The notes below the pieces were generated by a model. That model searched no databases and had not been told where the DNA came from. It saw only the letters and a program-made list of their open reading frames with translations. From assembly GCA_037974965.1 (NCBI GenBank), contig JBBPFI010000002.1, positions 186,001 to 250,000 on the forward strand: a stretch of DNA of 64,000 nucleotides. Direction: 5' to 3'. Shown here in pieces: positions 22,000-32,806 of the stretch (position 1 is the first letter of the stretch; each line of letters begins with the position of its first letter). Made by a program: the position numbers and the translations under genes. Source of the DNA: Dacryopinax spathularia (Eukaryota; Basidiomycota; Dacrymycetes; Dacrymycetales; Dacrymycetaceae).

Positions 22000-24531
22000 T
22001 CAAACAGACTCTTTATCATCAAGCTGCTCATCGCTTGACGCATACACACCCTTGCCCCTCCTGTCGGCATAGTCAAGTTCCGCGACAGGCTCCACCTGAC
22101 TCTCAAGCTGATCCCGCGCCTTGCGTTTGTCACGCCGAACAAAGAAGAGAACGACTGAGTTCCATACGACTTTTGGTTTCCGACGTCAGCACGAAGGTAA
22201 GGCTCAAATTAACAGACGACTAACTCAAGAGGCAGGATAGGATGATCGACCATTTCATTCCCTTTGTAGCGGCAGGGAAATCAGTGGTCTTCCACACAAA
22301 GTTTGGTGCCTGTGAGAATATGGGTTAGGGATCGGAACAATCGGCCGATGGATGAAGGGAGACGTACGACAGCCTGCACGACATATGCGAAGTCGTTACC
22401 CATCGCTACCAGAATGGCACGTGCTTCGTTCTGGAATCCCAAGATCAGATATGGACCGGCCAGTGTCGCACAGCAGGCTTACATCACCACTCGAGATCTC
22501 TCCAATCCAGTTCAGTATCATCGGTCCTGCCGAGTTCTGTTGCTTATCAGTTTCCAGATCCCGTGGACATGTGGCTGCACATACGGCTACATTGCTTAGG
22601 TAATATACTGCGAAATGACCCTTGATGCTCTGATATAGGGGCAGTTTGAGTAGCGTGGCAGCGAAGATGATCTAGCCAATATGGTCAAGCATATGCAAGG
22701 TAGAAATGCAACGTGACGTACGACGAGAACCGCATTGAGGTAGATGAAGGGCCAGCGCGTACCGCGCAAAGGGCCATCTGCGATCCAGGCCCACGCAAGG
22801 GAGTTGACAACGCCAATAGCATTGCCCGGTAGAGGGACTAGCAATTCATCAGACATGGCTAAGCGAGGAAGAGGATATCGGTTACATACGTAGGTTGATT
22901 TGGGAGACTGTGAAGGTGGTACCCGGCACGGGGTGAGGCGTGTTGTTGAAGCTCTTCAGCCAGTAGCCCATTGGGCTCTGGATACCAGCATTGTTCCAGA
23001 TGACGTAGAGAAGGGCTCATTGCAGAAGTCAGTACTGGTTGACGGTCAGCGTTGCAAGCTACATACGCAGAATCCAGAACTGCCAGCTTGTGAGGAAGCG
23101 CTTCAACTTCGCTCTCGTCCACGGCTCGCTGCCCTTCCGCCCGATTGCCTTCATACGCGCGCGTGCAATCTCGATTTCCTGTTATGATGTTAGCGCCGTC
23201 AACCTTCACACCACAGCACTTGGGCAACAGCACAAACCTTCTCGGTAAGCCAGAATGTCGGCTTTGCGTACCAAGGCATGGCGGGAAGAAGTGCAAGGCC
23301 AAAGAGTGCGATAGGGAGAGTAATAATAGCATCGACGATGAAAAGCCATCTGGTCGGAATTAGCGTCCTGGAACTGTGATAGAGCCGGGCGGGGTACTTA
23401 CCTCCAACCTTGCAGGCCGTTTACGCCGCCGAGATTAGTGTACGCTGAGATTTATCAGTTTCTGTGGTCCTATGATGAGAGTACGAGAGCGGACCTGCTG
23501 ATTGCAAGAAGCCGCTGAACATGGTTCCGAGGCTGCCAGAAACCCAGAAGATGTAGCTCCGCTTCGAGAGCTCACGAGGCGTGTACCTATCTACGTCAAC
23601 AGGGAATGACGGCGCCAGTTGAGATCACTCACCAGCACCCGAGGATGTAGTGAATGCCGGGGTAGAAACCGGATCTGGAGTACTCGTCAATATGCTTGTT
23701 TTTATGACAGGGAGCGCGTCATACTCGAAGAAACCAACAAGGAAGCGCAGTGCATATAGCGCCTTGATGTCCTTGACCGCATAATTACCGAGCGTCGCCA
23801 AACCCCAGCCGATTTCAAGCTACCAGGCTGATCAGCAAAGCGATGTAGTGAGACGGAGGTATCGCATACCCCAGGAATAAGCCAACGAGGTGAAACCCGA
23901 GTGAGAATAAGGTTTGACGGGATCTGGTGCGCCTCTTAGTAACAAGAATCGAAGCATGCCAATCTGACCTACCTGGCCGATAACGTAGCCCACGGTCCAG
24001 ATGGATGTAGCGGTAACCAGCTCATTGCCATACATGCCGCTGTGTATTATTTGATGAGTGCATGTCCTCCTGCCTCAGTTTCGACGGGAACTGACAGGTC
24101 TTCCTTCATGCCACTCAGGAACTGCGTAGACGATGAGACCAGAGGCATGATACCACAACAGAGAGTAACTTACAGCATTGTTAATGTTTGACTATGATGA
24201 AAGGGTTGTCAGTAACGAAGATACGGGTGCATAAGATAATCGAGTCCCACCTGATCCAAGTTCTTCAGGAAGTAGCCCAGCTTGAATGTTCGTTAGCATC
24301 TGATTATAGGTAAAATCCGAAAGGACGAACCGATGCGAAAGTCAGTAGGATGCCATCCACCTTGAATAAGAGCCATCGTTCCTCAGGAGGGAGGTCTGCC
24401 GTATCCCAGAAGTAGCCAAGCCAAGAGATCTTCTGTTTCTTTTGGTCGACGATCTCTACGGCGACTACCTCGGAGTTGTCGCTCTTCTCGACCTCCACAA
24501 CCGTCAAGTTGTCCTTAGGTCTGGTAGACAT
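22000..24531 (-). CDS. MFS anion:cation symporter, allantoate/pantothenate permease type
   Basis: A multi-exon gene (ten or more short introns) from ATG at 24531 to stop at 22000. Recognisable pieces in order: PPEERWLLFKVDGILLTFAS, the LGYFLKNLDQ and SNINNA segments, FLSGMKEDL, MYGNELVTATSIWTVGYVIG, LKALYALRFLVGFFE-like and SGFYPGIHYILG segments, TPRELSKRSYIFWVSGSLG, WLFIVDAIITLPIALFGLAL, WLTEKEIEIARARM, ISQINL-like and GNAIGVVNSLAWAWIADG. This order matches the Dal5/Liz1/Fen2 branch of the major facilitator superfamily: plasma-membrane proteins with twelve membrane spans that take up allantoate, ureidosuccinate, pantothenate or related carboxylates with protons. The C-terminal tail RRDKRKARDQLESQVEP is cytosolic. 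Substrate cannot be decided from sequence. Exact exon borders were not all fixed. Confidence 0.85.
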
Positions 24532-25270
24532 GGCGACTAGGCAGATCAAAGGGAGAGAAGGCGATAGAGTAGCTCGGAAGCCTGCATGGCAGCGCCTTTT
24601 TAGCGGGCAGGGGCTCTACCCCGGAGGAGGCGCCGAGAGCGACGACAATATCTCCGCAATTGCCACATCATGGCGTGCTCCACATCGTAGCCTCACGCGC
24701 CCTCATCCATTATCCCGATTGCTCATCCAATTCGGGACGAGGATATCGAATCTCCGAGGAAGCAGTCGATCATAGCCAGGGCAGAGAGGGAGGAAGTAAA
24801 CGGCGTGCGAGTCAAAGTGCGCACCAACAGGGACCCTTCCTCGCGCGGCGACTCTGAGCGCTTTGCTTCGCTTGGCACGCAATATCGCGCCATGCCGCGT
24901 CATGGTTGAGTCCCATTTCAAACCTCACGATGAAAGACTCCGACCACTACTAACCTCAATCACAAAGTTGCGACAATATGCCGCCATTGCGAGCGCACTC
25001 GCAAGGTCGTCTGACGTCTTTATAGACAGCATGATCTCTGCTAGGGCGTCAGAACTGGCCTTTCGCGCACCACTCCGTCGCAGGAAGCGTACCTCGGAAG
25101 TCGTTTGTAGAGCGCTTCTAGTTTCTGCTCAATTGGGATCATCAGGCACAAGATATTCGAGTGGCAGGGACGATCAGCACGATCAACATGCCAACGCAGC
25201 CGATCCGGGCGCTCCACCAATCAGGAATGTTCAAACAATGATAAGTCCGTGCCAGAGATGCAATGCGATA
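24532..25270. other. Intergenic region with MFS permease promoter
   Basis: Upstream of the minus-strand permease and downstream of sedolisin 1. No gene or clear TATA box seen. Confidence 0.5.
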
Positions 25271-27418
25271 TTACAGAGATAATGATAGGAGACTCATCAG
25301 CATGGTGAAGTTGGGTGAGCCAACTCCGGTAACAGGATCCCACCCTCCAACAGCGGTAAATCCGTTCGTACCGCAACCAGGGTTAGAGCCGCTGCTGATG
25401 TCGTTGAAGCCAAGCGAACCGACGATATCTGCCAGTGCAGGTTAGTGTCATTGCCTCGCAAGCATGGGCGAAGAAACCCACATAGCCAAGGATTGAGAAA
25501 TCCTAGCGGCGATTTCCCCCGAGAGATGAGAAAATCGTTCAGGAGCGCAATAACGCCGGCGAAAGTCGGACATGAACAAGAAGTGCCATAGCCGGATGTG
25601 AAGTTTCCACTTTGCATGATGATGAAGTTATTTCCTTGCGCCGAGACGTCTTCCGGTGGGTATTAGCCGAGCTCCGTGCCAAGGGAACGAGGAAACGTAC
25701 CTGGGTAAGCACGGCCCGAAGTGTTGTACAATGCCGAGTAAGTTTTCGGGATTTGTAGTGCGTAGGCGTTAACTGCTCCATCTGTAGCGCCATTGTCAGC
25801 CACATGGCGCCAACCATCAATAACACGCACTCACCCTGCCAATAAGGCCGCGGAAAATAGTTTGAGAAACCTCCTCCACTGAAGTACGCAGCCACTTCTG
25901 GTACACCCGATGTGGCACCCACAGCGGTCACGAAAGGGCACGAAGCGGGGAAGACCGGGAGGAACATGGGCGTGTTGTTGCCGTCGTTAGAGACGCAAGC
26001 GTGTGATTGCTGATTTGGACCTTGGCCGTCGCCCACGCCACCGTCCCCTGAACTGAAGAGGACGCTCACACCCCGTGCACCCAGCTGAGCGAAGAGGTTG
26101 CAGATTCGTACGGCGTATGAGTACGGTACAGTCTGCTCTTCGTCCCTTCACCAGCCATCAGCTACATGGGAATCCCACGAAAGACGCACACACGCACCCG
26201 TACGAAGTCGACAATACGGTCGGAAGCTCGTCATTCGACTTGTTCAGCATGTATGACAGAAATTCCGCATACGGCTCATTCGTATTCTGCGGCGTGTTTT
26301 GCGACGGGTCGAAGGGCGGCGATCCGCCGGTGGAGTAATATGTATATGGGATGGGAAACGAGATTCCACCACCATACTGAACGTCAAGGTTTCCTTCTAG
26401 ACTGGCGGACAGCAATGACTGGTCATTGAGTCCGCCTGTTCCACGCCTTCTCAGTCGGCTGATCGAATAACAGAAAGAGGAATGGACAGACCATTGACCA
26501 GCTCCACCGAAAACATATAATCATCGTCATACGCCTTGGGAACGAATTCCTCAAAGAACGCCCTTGTATCGTTCATATTTGCGTAGCTGGCCAGATATCC
26601 AGCAATTCCAAACCGGTTTGGAGCGCTGGCATTCGCGCGGTAGCCTTCCAGGCCATATAGTTGCTGTATGCAGGCTGGGGTAACATGTGCAGAGCAGTTT
26701 GTAGGGTTGGAGAGTGTGATTCCGTGGCCGATCAAGGACTGGTCGGAGTGGACAAAAGAGCGTTGCGGTTTTGGACGTGCTGTCTTCCTTCAGCAATGCT
26801 CTCCTCGCCAAGGTAAACAGCGCTTACAGAAAATAGTGGTTGGCTGGACAAACTCGATATGATCGTGCAGTTCTGCTGGTAATGACCAGCTCAGGCAGCG
26901 AACGAGTGAAGATCCGTCTTCATGTTGGTATATATGGTATTCGGTGTCTAGCATTTCTTCTGCGATATGAATGGGAATGGAGAGAGTGAGCCAGTCGCCA
27001 GCATGATTTCTAGTGATAGCAGATCCGGGTATTGCATGTTTGGCGAGCCAGGCTTCTGCTGCTTCAACAGAGCTCTTTCCAACGGCATAAGTGATGAACG
27101 TGCCTGCAAGCGTAGAGCATTTACCTCGTGTGGTTTGACGAGTTCTGCAACATCCTCCTTCCCCAGATATCTGCCATATCCTTCCCGCCGTGGGTCGCTC
27201 ACATCCAAGAGGACATCATACAGCCTATCCGGGTCGGCTTGACGTAGACCAAGCTGAAGGTGTAGCACATGCTCAGGAGGCGCCCCTACGACAGGTTTCC
27301 ATCCGCGCGGGATCGCAGGCAAAGATTCCTTGACAACCAGCGCAGGCGGAGCCGCCAAAGACGGCAGAGCGAATCGGAGAAGCAAGAACAGCCGTGCTAG
27401 GTCTACAAGACAAAGCAT
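25271..27418 (-). CDS. Sedolisin (S53 family) peptidase 1, tripeptidyl-peptidase-like
   Basis: A multi-exon gene from ATG 27418 to TAA at 25271. Signal peptide [22 protein letters not shown], then the activation pro-domain ([29 protein letters not shown]) and the catalytic domain. Visible catalytic features: EGNLDVQY (Glu and Asp of the Glu-Asp-Ser triad), [10 protein letters not shown] (oxyanion Asp), [13 protein letters not shown] (nucleophile Ser) and the C-terminal Ca-site region [14 protein letters not shown]. Secreted sedolisins are acid peptidases that release tripeptides from proteins outside the cell. It resembles sedolisin 2 at 42652 closely ([10 protein letters not shown] against [20 protein letters not shown] against [10 protein letters not shown]). 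The active-site motif reads GTSCSCP where the paralogue has GTSASCP. Not every exon border was fixed by hand. Confidence 0.88.
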
Positions 27419-28056
27419 CTTCTATGAAAGTGATTGCTAGCGGGTGTGAAGAGAGTTTGCCATAGATATGCGCTGTATCAAACAGACGCTTGTCGGGCTA
27501 ACTTTCGACCCAAGATCAGTCGGCGTGGCACCTTGCTGTGCAGGTTATTTATAGACCTCGGAAGATAGTTGACAGTGGGCGATGTTCAGGCAGCCATAAA
27601 TAGAGTACGATATCCCAAGGATAGATAATCCAGCCAGATCAAAGAAAGACAAGTGTGGTTGTTGTCAGCAATACGCCCCGGAGTGCAAAAGTTGTGCCCA
27701 CGCAAGGCTGCGGAGAATGCATAGCAACAACCGCCCGATCATTCCATCATCAGGGACCGCGCTCGACAAGGCAGTGCACGGTCACGTGACGTCTCCGCAG
27801 TTCTCGGCCCGCATGGACCAGGACCCCTATTTATGACGTCTTTGGTGGTCAGGTCCCGTGCGCGCCCGATCAGCCCCTGCGCAATCGACTGTGCAACGTC
27901 GGTTGGAGCTCGAGCTCCGGAGATGGGAGTCTGAGGGAGTACATAAGACGAGCTCGAGGTTGAGGTGGTTGAGCAGCTTACGACGACCTTTGAACTGTAC
28001 ACTACTGTACTACAACCAAAACCTCGTACATATCTGTATAACTCTCACGACCAATA
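27419..28056. other. Divergent promoter region, sedolisin 1 / small protein
   Basis: The two flanking genes diverge from here. A TATA box for the sedolisin lies at about 27545-27554. No other gene seen. Confidence 0.5.
27545..27554 (-). promoter_or_regulatory. TATA box of sedolisin 1
   Basis: The minus strand reads CTATAAATAA about 130 nt before the sedolisin ATG, a near-consensus TATA box. Confidence 0.45.
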
Positions 28057-28397
28057 ATGTCTTCCGACAAGAAAGAAGAACCCGTCTACAACATCCTTCC
28101 CCACCCGGCTGTACGTGCACTTCTGGCACTGACGAGTCGTATCAGAATGCTAACCTCGTTCGCAGAAGGACAATAACCCCGAGCAACCCGGAGAGGGGAT
28201 GAACTGGGGCAAATTCGCCGGTGCAGCTGGCGCATTCCACGCGCACGGCCCTCAAGTGGTTAGGTGCGCCTTGCTCCCCTTGCTGAAGAACCGAGCGCAT
28301 GCTGACGCGTCGTGACAGCCAAGAACAGGCCCAGAACCTCGGGGAACCGCTCAGCCGTGAGGAGCTTAAGCGGAAGGCAGAGGAGCTGAACAAATGA
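28057..28397 (+). CDS. Conserved-looking small protein, 76 residues
   Basis: Three exons: 28057-28110, 28166-28263, 28319-28397, with introns of 55 nt each carrying good signals (GTACGT...GCTAAC...CGCAG; GTGCGC...GCTGAC...GACAG). The protein begins MSSDKKEEPVYNILPHPA, continues with NPEQPGEGMNWGKFAGAAGA and ends REELKRKAEELNK. It is too small and too split to appear as a single open frame. The Gly/Ala-rich middle and charged helical end suggest a small soluble or membrane-associated protein. I believe similar short proteins occur in other basidiomycetes, but no function is known to me. Confidence 0.7.
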
Positions 28398-30344
28398 GCG
28401 CGGCTTTGGAGGAGAATATTATGAAATGTATAGGAGTGCGTAGTACTGTATGACAATGCTGAGATTATGGGAGGAGCTTGCCATTCCCGTCTCTCGGCTG
28501 ATTTGCCGAAAAACACCGATCGTGCTCGTTCTGAAAGTGTAGAAGTAACCGGCTTTTCAGTATGGACGATCATATTCCGAAGCCGTTGTGTCTGCCTGGT
28601 TCCTTGTTATTGGTCCAATCCCGTCCCTAGCGAAGATCTCAGTAGAACTCGCCGGCCTCGGAAGTCGCTCGGTGCTTCTCCTCGTTCTCCCCCTCGCATC
28701 CATATTAGATATTGTTCAAGAAGATGCCATATCGTCGGTCAGGGTTGAGAACACCAGCCGGGACCGCCCCAATAAAGCAGCTGATAAGGTCTTTCTCCGA
28801 TAAGCGACCGCTGTCAGCGAAGCCTAACCTAGAATAAAGACCCGCAGCCCGCTCTAGGCTTCAGCCAGAAGTGGGCTGTACCGTGTTCGGATCACCGCCG
28901 CAATTGGAAGAGACGCATGAGACCGCTAGGGGTCCCACTAGAATGGATATTCCGCGAAGTCACCTCCGTATTGGGCTTCATAGTCCAGACCATAGGACAG
29001 AGAGCCGCGAAATATATGCCGAAGGACCAAAGTGATAGGTGTTAATCAGATCACGAAGTTGCCGAAGGCGCGTTTGGTATGCCGGATGGTCTTGCAGGAA
29101 GTAGGACGGGTATGGCAATGGTGTACCGGTGATCTTGTTGTACGGATCTGGAAGGTGTTCAAGAAGCAGTGGAAGTCACAGCAGAAGAAGACTCTGCATC
29201 TACGACAGAAAGCCACGCCGCGGTCACCGATGAGATGCTATGTTGAAAGAAGCAGTCTTGGTTCTGGCAGGAAAGCGCCACAGCGAATGAGGCAGGCATG
29301 CAGAAGCATCGGGTAAGACGGGGAGCTGCTGTTGTCGGATGGTTGGTTGATAAAGACACCAGGAGAGGGTGCAGCCGATGGACAGCAAGGCTCCTTGGGA
29401 TGCCTCGGAAGCGCAACAGCTGGGAATTTCCTGTCCGGCAAAGAAACATAAGCTAAGAAGCCAGGCGCTGCTAGAGTAGACCATCCAGCAAGCATCAACG
29501 AAATCTACAGCGCAGCACAAGGAGCTGGAAAAGGAAGCTGGCTTGCTTCGCTCTCTTTCAGCTCTTGTTGGGGTCTTGGGGCAGAGCTTTCCTTCCGTCT
29601 TGCTTCAAGCTTCCTTTTCAGCTTGAGTTGAAGTTTCCGACCCTGTCGGGCAAGGCGCCGACCACGCACAGAACGCACGTTTGTAGCCAAGAGAGCTCGG
29701 CGGACGGTGCGGAGCCCGAGGTTCTGGTCCCTGGAATGCTGCCTATTCGAGCAGAGCGTCCGCTGATGCGGCGGAAGAGTGCCTGAAGTGATCAGGCGAC
29801 TTGTAAAACTTGCAGAAGTTGTGCCTTGTCCTGCCTTTCTTCCAGCACAGTTTGACCCGTCGCAGGCGGATCAGCGGTCGCTGGAGGCACGGCGGAACAA
29901 GGGAGCGGTCGAGGGACAAATGCCGCACGGACGCGTGGCTTGTGAACCCTTCAGGTCCCGGTGTTTTGCGTGGGTCGCCGCCCCAGAATAGCAACCGGAA
30001 GGCTACGTCACTGTGCCGAGTGAGCCCGATCTCCCGCAACTCCGGAGTTACGTCGCTCCGCCAACGGCGGTTCCATGACGCCCTCTGCGGTAGAGGAACG
30101 AAGGTGCGGATCGGGGAGTGGAACAGCGGCGAGTGGTCGTGGTATAATTCAGTATGCACCGTTCTCTGCACGTTACGCCACACCATATCTCAGACTACTT
30201 TTTATCAAATCATCACTCAACCAGCGCACACGCTGTGTGATAACGACGAGCAACCACTCTCCCACGCCCAGGAACACCACCGAACTACCCCACGCCTCCA
30301 TCACCTCCCCTAATACATAAGCCACACCGGCGCCAGCGGACACC
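28398..30344. other. Intergenic region, 1.9 kb, with a coding-like fragment
   Basis: Holds the 5' region of the trehalose phosphorylase gene on its right side, with TATA-like GGTATAATTC at about 30141-30150. A coding-like fragment at 28938-29173 on the minus strand is listed separately. Otherwise only short frames. Confidence 0.45.
28938..29173 (-). pseudogene. Coding-like fragment, possible gene remnant or last exon
   Basis: Minus-strand translation gives a natural-looking stretch, LPDPYNKITGTPLPYPSYFL followed by QDHPAYQTRLRQLRDLINTY. A second frame starting near 28998 continues with SLSYGLDYEAQYGGDFAEYP before the stop at 28938. The change of frame without obvious splice sites points to a decayed host gene, or to an exon pair I failed to join. 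No ATG or upstream exon was found, and the family was not recognised. Confidence 0.3.
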
Positions 30345-32806
30345 ATGACTATCGTATCCTCTGTTCCTAGTTCGCCTTCCGTCGAGCTCAAATTCGACTT
30401 CAGCACCATCCCGTCATCACAACAGGTCGAACGGATGAAGCTCGACAAACGGATGTGGGAGCCACTTGAGGGGGTTCCGAAGCAGAAGCTGGCGGGGTTG
30501 ATGGGCACCATTGTGGCGGACGACGGGGCAGATATAGACGAGGCATTGGCAGACGGCGAGGTTGCAGACGGCGAACCAGGCTTGTGGGTGCATAATATCA
30601 AGGTACGCTGCTCCCGCTGCATCTCATGCTAGCTTGAGCTAAGTATATGCGCTGCGCAGACCATGCATATCGGCTTGGCGGCCGCGAAGACAGGACCGAA
30701 TGAGATCCAAATTGGCTACTCCGTGTCCGATGGCGTCTACTCGATCGACTTTGCCGTGCATACGGTAGACACTTCTCAACTAGACGATGTTCCTCATACG
30801 ATCGCTTTCTCCGTACTGGAAGGCATCATGGCGTTCTCCGGGCGGCATTTGGTCAAGTTCCTCTGCGCCGGCGTTGGCTCGCGCCTTGTCGAGATTTGCC
30901 CGCGCTTGCCAAGCCTCCTTTGGAGCAAGCTCGATATCATCCCGTACATCATGCCTATCGGTGAATTTGACGGAAGCGCACCGGTCGACGAGATTGCAGA
31001 CAGTATGGTCCGCAAAGCGACAATGTGGATTGGTCCACAGGAGATCCCGCGGTTAGACATTGGAAGCCGGAACCAGGTGAACGTCGATGCTGGTGGGATC
31101 CATATATGCGACCTGCAGGACTATGAGAGGAGCGTTGGCGAGCCGCTTTGGAAAGCGGTTAACGTACTATGCAAGGATCTGCGGGAGAGGAGGGTGAAGA
31201 TCCGGTTCTTCAGTGCCACGCCGCAAGGTGCGCATATAGCTTGCTTCTCGCACCAAAAGGCGACCTAACATGCTGTAGGTGGTGGAGTCGCTCTCATGCG
31301 GCATTCCATCGTCCGATTCTTCCGTCTCATGGGCGTGGACTGCCAGTGGTTCGTCCCCAAGCCGAACCCCGCAGTCTTCCGCATTACCAAAAACAACCAC
31401 AACATTCTCCAAGGTGTAGCCGACCCAGACAAGCGCCTGTCAGACGAGGACAAGCACAAGTGGAATCAATGGCTCCAAAATAACGCCGAGCGCTACTGGT
31501 TCAAGAAAGGCGGTCCGCTCGCGGACGGCGGAGCAGACGTGGTCATCATCGACGACCCGCAAATGGTGCGCGCACCATACGCAAATCTCCGCAGATTCCC
31601 CGCAGCATGCTGACCTCGCCCGAAACAGGTCGGTCTGATCCCCATGATCAAGCAACGGCATCCCAACCTGCCGGTCATCTACCGCTCGCATATCGAAATC
31701 CGGAGTGACCTGACCAAGATCCCGGGATCCCCACAAGCCGGTGTATGGCAATTCCTATGGGAGAGGATCAAGCTTGCCGACTTGTTCATCGCCCATCCTG
31801 TCAGCGGGTTCGTGCCAAATGAGGTGAACATCGCAGAGGTTGGCATGATGCCCGCTACAACGGACTGGTATGTACTTCTGTACCCGGACCGCATTGTTAG
31901 CTGATGGGCTACTCAGGTTGGATGGATTGAACAAGCCTATTGCCCAATGGGACACACAGTACTACCTGCGTCGGTTCAACAACATGGCGCACGCCGACCG
32001 CATGACGCCCTTGGCATTCCCAAGTCGTGGTTACATCTGCCAAGTCGCTCGCTTCGATCCTTCTAAGGGTAAGCCCATCCTTCATTCGTTACCAAAGAAT
32101 ACACACTGACACACTCACAGGCATTCCTGATGTCCTGGACTCATATGCCAAGCTCCGGCAGCGGTTGGAGCGGGAAGGTATCGCGACCAACGATACCCCA
32201 CAACTCCTCATTTGCGGTCATGGTGCCATTGACGATCCGGACGGCACCATCATCTATGACCAGACGCTCAAGACCATCGATGGTGAAGGCCTGAGGGCGT
32301 ACAAGGACGACATCGTGGTCATGCGACTTGGACCCAGCGACCAAATGCTGAACATCCTCTTATCGAACTGTCGCATCGCCCTTCAGTTATCGCACCGTGA
32401 AGGGTTCGAGGTTAAGGTCTCGGAGGCGCTGCACAAGAACATCCCTGTCGTTGCCTACGCTGCAGGCGGTATTCCGTTACAGATCCGGCACGGACACAAC
32501 GGTTTCCTCGTCCCCGTCGGGGATACCCAGGCCGTTGCTGATCACCTGCACGAATTGTGGCTCAACACCGATGGCATCTACGAAAAGCTGCAGAAACACG
32601 CGGACTGCCTTGTCTCGGACGAAGTGAGCACTATCGGGAACGCGGCGTGCTGGGCGTATCTTGCCGGCAAGCTGAGCAAGGGTGAAAAACTTCACCCTCA
32701 CGGCCAATGGATTTACGACCAGATGCGGGAAGCTGCGGGAGTGCCACTGCAGAAGGATGAGCAGGTGCTTCCACGGAAAGGACTTGATCTTCAGAGCAAC
32801 AAATAA
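30345..32806 (+). CDS. Trehalose phosphorylase (retaining, GT4 type; clock-controlled-gene-9 family)
   Basis: Six exons: 30345-30602, 30660-31227, 31279-31565, 31629-31867, 31917-32068, 32121-32806; introns 49-63 nt; 729 residues, the normal size. The enzyme (EC 2.4.1.231) reversibly splits trehalose with phosphate into glucose and alpha-glucose 1-phosphate in the cytosol, the main route for trehalose turnover in many mushrooms. Recognisable segments: GLWVHNIK, HIGLAAAKTGPNEIQIGYS, GGGVALMRHSIVRFFRLMGV, CQWFVPKPNPAVFRITKNNH, NILQGVADPDKRLSDEDK, HPNLPVIYRSHIEIRSDL, YICQVARFDPSKG and SHREGFEVKVSEAL, the last carrying the E-x7-E motif of GT4 transferases. Internal splices restore phase exactly. 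The start ATG lies in an ordinary context after a TATA-like box about 200 nt upstream. Confidence 0.95.
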
